A DNA stretch of 32,026 nucleotides from assembly GCA_021203775.1 (NCBI GenBank), contig JAJQAO010000029.1, positions 1-32,026 on the forward strand, given 5' to 3'. Positions 28,435-32,026 of the stretch are shown here, one piece after another. This stretch comes from Phascolarctobacterium sp. GTDB lineage: Bacteria > Bacillota > Negativicutes > Acidaminococcales > Acidaminococcaceae. The notes under the pieces were generated by a model that saw only the letters and a program-made list of their open reading frames with translations, had not been told where the DNA came from and made no database searches. Position numbers and translations under genes: made by a program. The first letter of the stretch is position 1. Each line of letters starts with the position of its first letter.

Positions 28435-29283
28435 ATGAAAAAACTAGGAATTTTCCCGCATATGGGGAAGGAAAAAGTGTGTACAAATCTTATAGGGTTC
28501 ATAAAGTTATGCCGTGAAAACAAAATTGAGCCGTACATATTCAGTGAACTATGTGAGGAATATGGTTGTGAGGGCTATAATCCTAATGACAGAAAAAGCC
28601 TAAAAAAATTGGATGCTGCGGTTTCTTTAGGTGGGGATGGGACCTTTCTTAAAATGGCGCGACATATAGCTCCACTTGGAATTCCAGGATTTGGAATCAA
28701 TTTTGGGAAGCTGGGTTTTTTGGCGGAAATAGATTTCCAAGGGATCAAAAAAGCGATTGCCAGACTTGGGGAAGAAAAATATATAATCGAAAACCGCAGT
28801 CTTCTTCGAGCAGATCTTTTTAAGAAGGGGCGCTGTGCTGTAACGGTTGATGCATTAAATGATTTTGTGCTGACAAAGGGAACTTTTGGTAAGATGGCTC
28901 ATATACGGCTTTATATTAATGGCAAACCCTCAGGCTTTTACGCTGCTGACGGGATTATAGTAGCTACAGCTACAGGGTCCACAGGATATTCGCTTTCTGC
29001 TGGAGGTCCTCTGGTACAGCCGGAACTTGATATAAGCATAATCACACCCATATGTGCACATTCGCTTACGGCAAGAGCACTTGTTATCCCAATGTCTGAA
29101 ACGATAGAGCTTGATCCTGGTGATGAAGATATGGTACTTGCCGCAGATGGAGAGAATGCCGCAGAAGTCAAATCAGGTACTTACGTGCGCATTTCAAAAA
29201 GCCCCTATAAAATGCAGTTTATAAGGCTTACTGGACGTGACTACTACCAGACTTGGCAGCAGAAACTGATGCGAAATCTATAG
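28435..29283 (+). CDS. nadK: NAD+ kinase
   Basis: AAVSLGGDGTFLKMAR, GINFGKLGFLAEI, DGIIVATATGSTGYSLSAGGPLV. Confidence 0.96.
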   Translation: MKKLGIFPHMGKEKVCTNLIGFIKLCRENKIEPYIFSELCEEYGCEGYNPNDRKSLKKLDAAVSLGGDGTFLKMARHIAPLGIPGFGINFGKLGFLAEIDFQGIKKAIARLGEEKYIIENRSLLRADLFKKGRCAVTVDALNDFVLTKGTFGKMAHIRLYINGKPSGFYAADGIIVATATGSTGYSLSAGGPLVQPELDISIITPICAHSLTARALVIPMSETIELDPGDEDMVLAADGENAAEVKSGTYVRISKSPYKMQFIRLTGRDYYQTWQQKLMRNL

Positions 29284-29297
29284 GTGGGGTGATATAT

Positions 29298-29747
29298 GTG
29301 AAAGTAACGAGACATGCCAAAATTAAAGAAATTATTGATAATAATAATATCGAAACCCAGGAAGATTTAGCAGCAGCTCTGCACAGGGAAGGAATTAATG
29401 TCACACAGGCTACGGTTTCTCGCGATATTAAGGAACTAATGCTGGTAAAGGAACCTGATGCAGATGGCAATTATCGTTATACTTATCCGAAAAATCATAG
29501 TGAAATGCTGACTTCTGGACGGCTTGAGAAGACTTTCCGAAACTCCATTCTCAGTATCAAAGCATCTGAATCTTTAGTAATAGTGCATACTCTACCTGGG
29601 GCAGGTCAAGCAGTGGCTTATGCAATAGATTACATGAAATGGCCAGAAATATTAGGAACTATTGCAGGTGATGATACTGTTTTTGTGGCTCCAGATAAGA
29701 GGGTAAATATACCTGTTTTGATTGAGCGGATTAAAGAACATATCTGA
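29298..29747 (+). CDS. argR: Arginine repressor ArgR/AhrC
   Basis: HAKIKEIIDNNNIETQEDLAAALHREGINVTQATVSRDIKELMLVK; C-terminal TLPGAGQAVAYAIDYMKWPEILGTIAGDDTVFVA. GGTGGGG SD before GTG 29298. Confidence 0.95.
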   Translation: MKVTRHAKIKEIIDNNNIETQEDLAAALHREGINVTQATVSRDIKELMLVKEPDADGNYRYTYPKNHSEMLTSGRLEKTFRNSILSIKASESLVIVHTLPGAGQAVAYAIDYMKWPEILGTIAGDDTVFVAPDKRVNIPVLIERIKEHI

Positions 29748-29757
29748 GGTGTAAAAA

Positions 29758-31446
29758 ATGCTACAATCATTGCATGTTCATAATTTTGCACTACTAGAAG
29801 ATGCATCAGTCGATTTTTCGTCGGGATTTAATGTTTTTACAGGAGAAACTGGAGCAGGAAAATCAATTCTTATTGATGCTTTTGGTACTGTACTTGGCAG
29901 CAGGGCTTCTGTAGATTATATTCGTAACGGTACAGATGAGTTCTGGGTACAGGCTGTTTTTGATATTTCCGGCATACCTGAGCTGAAAACTTATCTTTCT
30001 AGGCAAGGAATGGAAACAGACGAGGAACTATTTTTGAAACGTCAGTTCAATGCTACTGGAAAAAGCAAGGCTTTTGCCAATGGCGTACAGATACCGCTTT
30101 CTATGTTGCGGCAGATTGGAGAATACCTTGTCGATATCCACGGGCAGCATGAAAATCAGGTCCTGTTGCAGGAAGACTCTGCGAGACTTATTACAGATGC
30201 TTTTGGTAGCAGGGAAATTAAAAATAAGGTAGAGTATTATGCCAAATGCTATGAAAATTATCTTTTCGCAAAAAATGAACTTGCAAAACTTACTGCAAGT
30301 AAGGAAAATAGGGAACTATTGCTCGACAGATATAAATGGGAAATTAATGAAATTTTAAATGCAGATTTAAAGCCAGGTGAAAAGGAAGCGTTAGAGGATG
30401 AAAATAATATTCTTCAGAACAGTGAAAAAATTATCAACGCGTTAGGCTCCGCGCATGAACTATTGGACAATGAAAATATGGTGCTAGGACTCCTTGGCAG
30501 GGTGAAAACAAATCTTCAAAATGCTGGTAAATACGATGAAAAGCTACTTGACATAGCGTCAATGGTTGATAGTGCTTGGATTACGCTGGACGATTGCCGT
30601 CAGGAAATAAATAAATATTTATGCGATAGTGATTTTAACAGTGGCAGGATTAATGCAGTACAGGAGAAACTTGATACAATTTCCCGCCTAGAGAAAAAAT
30701 ATGGGGGATCTGTCGTTGCAGTTCTTGCCTATCTTGATGAAACACGGAATAAATATGAAGAACTCTTGAACATTGAAAAAGTCATAGCGCGAATGGAAAA
30801 GGAACTTGCTGTAAATTTTAAACAGTTACAGGATGCTGCAGATAAGCTAAGCGAAGCGCGGAAAGAGTCTGCTGCACGCCTTTCTGATCTTATTACGGAG
30901 CATATCCATGATCTTGCAATGTCAAATGGTATTTTCAATATTACTGTCACACGATCGGATGACTTTGCATTTCATGGGCGCGACGTGGTAAAATTCATGT
31001 TCAGCGCTAATATGGGAGAGCCAGTAAATGAGATGGAAAAAGTAGCTTCTGGAGGAGAACTGTCGCGTATAGCGCTTGCCATAAAGACAGTTATGATGAA
31101 TGCCAACAGTGTGCCTACAATGGTTTTTGATGAAATAGATTCTGGAGTTGGTGGTGTTACGGCGTGGAAAATGGCAGAAAAAATTTCAATAATTTCAAAA
31201 GTGGGGCAGGTAATCTGCCTTACCCATCTGCCGCAGATAGCGGCATTTGCTGACAGACACATATATATAGAAAAACTCAATACCAATGGACGTACGGTTA
31301 CAATACTTACGGCTCTTGATAGGGATGAACGGATTATGGAACTCATGCGTATGGCAGGGGCAGTTAAAAAGAGCAAGGCTGCCTATAACAATGCCAGCGA
31401 ATTATTGTGTGCTGCAGAAGCACGTAAGACTGAGAGGCTATTTTAA
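29758..31446 (+). CDS. recN: DNA repair protein RecN
   Basis: FTGETGAGKSILIDA Walker A, VDIHGQHENQ, ASGGELSRIALAIK, VFDEIDSGVGG, CLTHLPQIAAFAD. Confidence 0.97.
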   Translation: MLQSLHVHNFALLEDASVDFSSGFNVFTGETGAGKSILIDAFGTVLGSRASVDYIRNGTDEFWVQAVFDISGIPELKTYLSRQGMETDEELFLKRQFNATGKSKAFANGVQIPLSMLRQIGEYLVDIHGQHENQVLLQEDSARLITDAFGSREIKNKVEYYAKCYENYLFAKNELAKLTASKENRELLLDRYKWEINEILNADLKPGEKEALEDENNILQNSEKIINALGSAHELLDNENMVLGLLGRVKTNLQNAGKYDEKLLDIASMVDSAWITLDDCRQEINKYLCDSDFNSGRINAVQEKLDTISRLEKKYGGSVVAVLAYLDETRNKYEELLNIEKVIARMEKELAVNFKQLQDAADKLSEARKESAARLSDLITEHIHDLAMSNGIFNITVTRSDDFAFHGRDVVKFMFSANMGEPVNEMEKVASGGELSRIALAIKTVMMNANSVPTMVFDEIDSGVGGVTAWKMAEKISIISKVGQVICLTHLPQIAAFADRHIYIEKLNTNGRTVTILTALDRDERIMELMRMAGAVKKSKAAYNNASELLCAAEARKTERLF

Positions 31447-32001
31447 ATGATTTATAAATTTCACGAAAAAGATTTTGAAGAAATCCGCTTAGAAGGCAGG
31501 AAGGTTTTTGAAGGGAATCTTCTGAAAGTGGGTATTGATAAAGCTAAATTGCCTGATGGAAGCATTTCCACCAGGGAATATATACGCCACCCTGGTGCCG
31601 TAGCCATTGTGCCAGTACTTGATGATGGCAGAATAGTGCTGGTAAAACAATACCGCTATCCTTTGGAAACTGTTATGTGGGAAATTCCAGCAGGAAAGCT
31701 TGATCATGAAAATGAAGATCCTGATGAATGTGCAGTACGTGAACTCAGCGAAGAAACGGGTTATAGTGCAGAACACTGGCAGAGGCTTATTTCAATTGCC
31801 ACTACTCCTGGATTCTCAGATGAGATCATTCACCTTTATAAAGCTTGGGGCCTTACTGCATACAAACAGCATACCGACGAAGATGAATTTATCGGCGTGC
31901 AGGCTTTTACAGTGAGAGAAATTATTTCCATGATTAAGGATGGGCATCTTTTTGATGCTAAGAGCCTTTGTGCTCTATATGCCTGTGATTTGCTGAAATA
32001 G
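31447..32001 (+). CDS. NUDIX hydrolase (ADP-ribose pyrophosphatase-like)
   Basis: NUDIX box GKLDHENEDPDECAVRELSEETGY; VKQYRYPLETVMWEIPAGK; TPGFSDEIIHLYKA. Confidence 0.94.
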   Translation: MIYKFHEKDFEEIRLEGRKVFEGNLLKVGIDKAKLPDGSISTREYIRHPGAVAIVPVLDDGRIVLVKQYRYPLETVMWEIPAGKLDHENEDPDECAVRELSEETGYSAEHWQRLISIATTPGFSDEIIHLYKAWGLTAYKQHTDEDEFIGVQAFTVREIISMIKDGHLFDAKSLCALYACDLLK

Positions 32002-32026
32002 TAGCAAATATGTTACTTGTTTTACA

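Noticed and set aside
1-32026. CRISPR arrays, transposons, prophage, toxin-antitoxin or defence islands
   Set aside because: Genes are continuous, co-directional and housekeeping with very short intergenic gaps. I saw no repeat arrays, transposase, integrase or tRNA-adjacent insertions.

Overview
This 32 kb window is a dense, almost entirely + strand block of housekeeping genes from a low-GC Bacillota-type bacterium. The missing sporulation genes after recN and the overall gene order would fit a non-sporulating lineage such as Negativicutes, but that assignment is inference. The order is lapA-like, recJ, relA/spoT, dtd, MBL-fold hydrolase, AI-2E family transporter, hisS, aspS, 6S RNA, tcdA-like, rarA, alaS, ireB, ruvX, DUF1292, mltG, U32 peptidase/trhP-like, DUF4911, Xaa-Pro peptidase, efp, Gls24/Asp23, amaP-like, DUF2273, nusB, TsaD/Kae1-like paralog, xseA, xseB, ispA-type prenyl synthase, dxs, tlyA, nadK, argR, recN, NUDIX. 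I found no mobile elements, CRISPR arrays, rRNA/tRNA genes, defence islands or biosynthetic clusters. I see no convincing undescribed multi-gene system. The most useful observations are a 6S RNA with two mutually exclusive folds, a TsaD-like paralog that keeps its metal-binding motif, a DUF4911 gene overlapping the U32 gene, a Cys-rich acidic segment in a DUF1292 protein, a Gls24/AmaP pair that look like paralogs, and a hairpin between a strong Shine-Dalgarno and its probable start codon. Some start codons in the ORF track were revised using Shine-Dalgarno positions.
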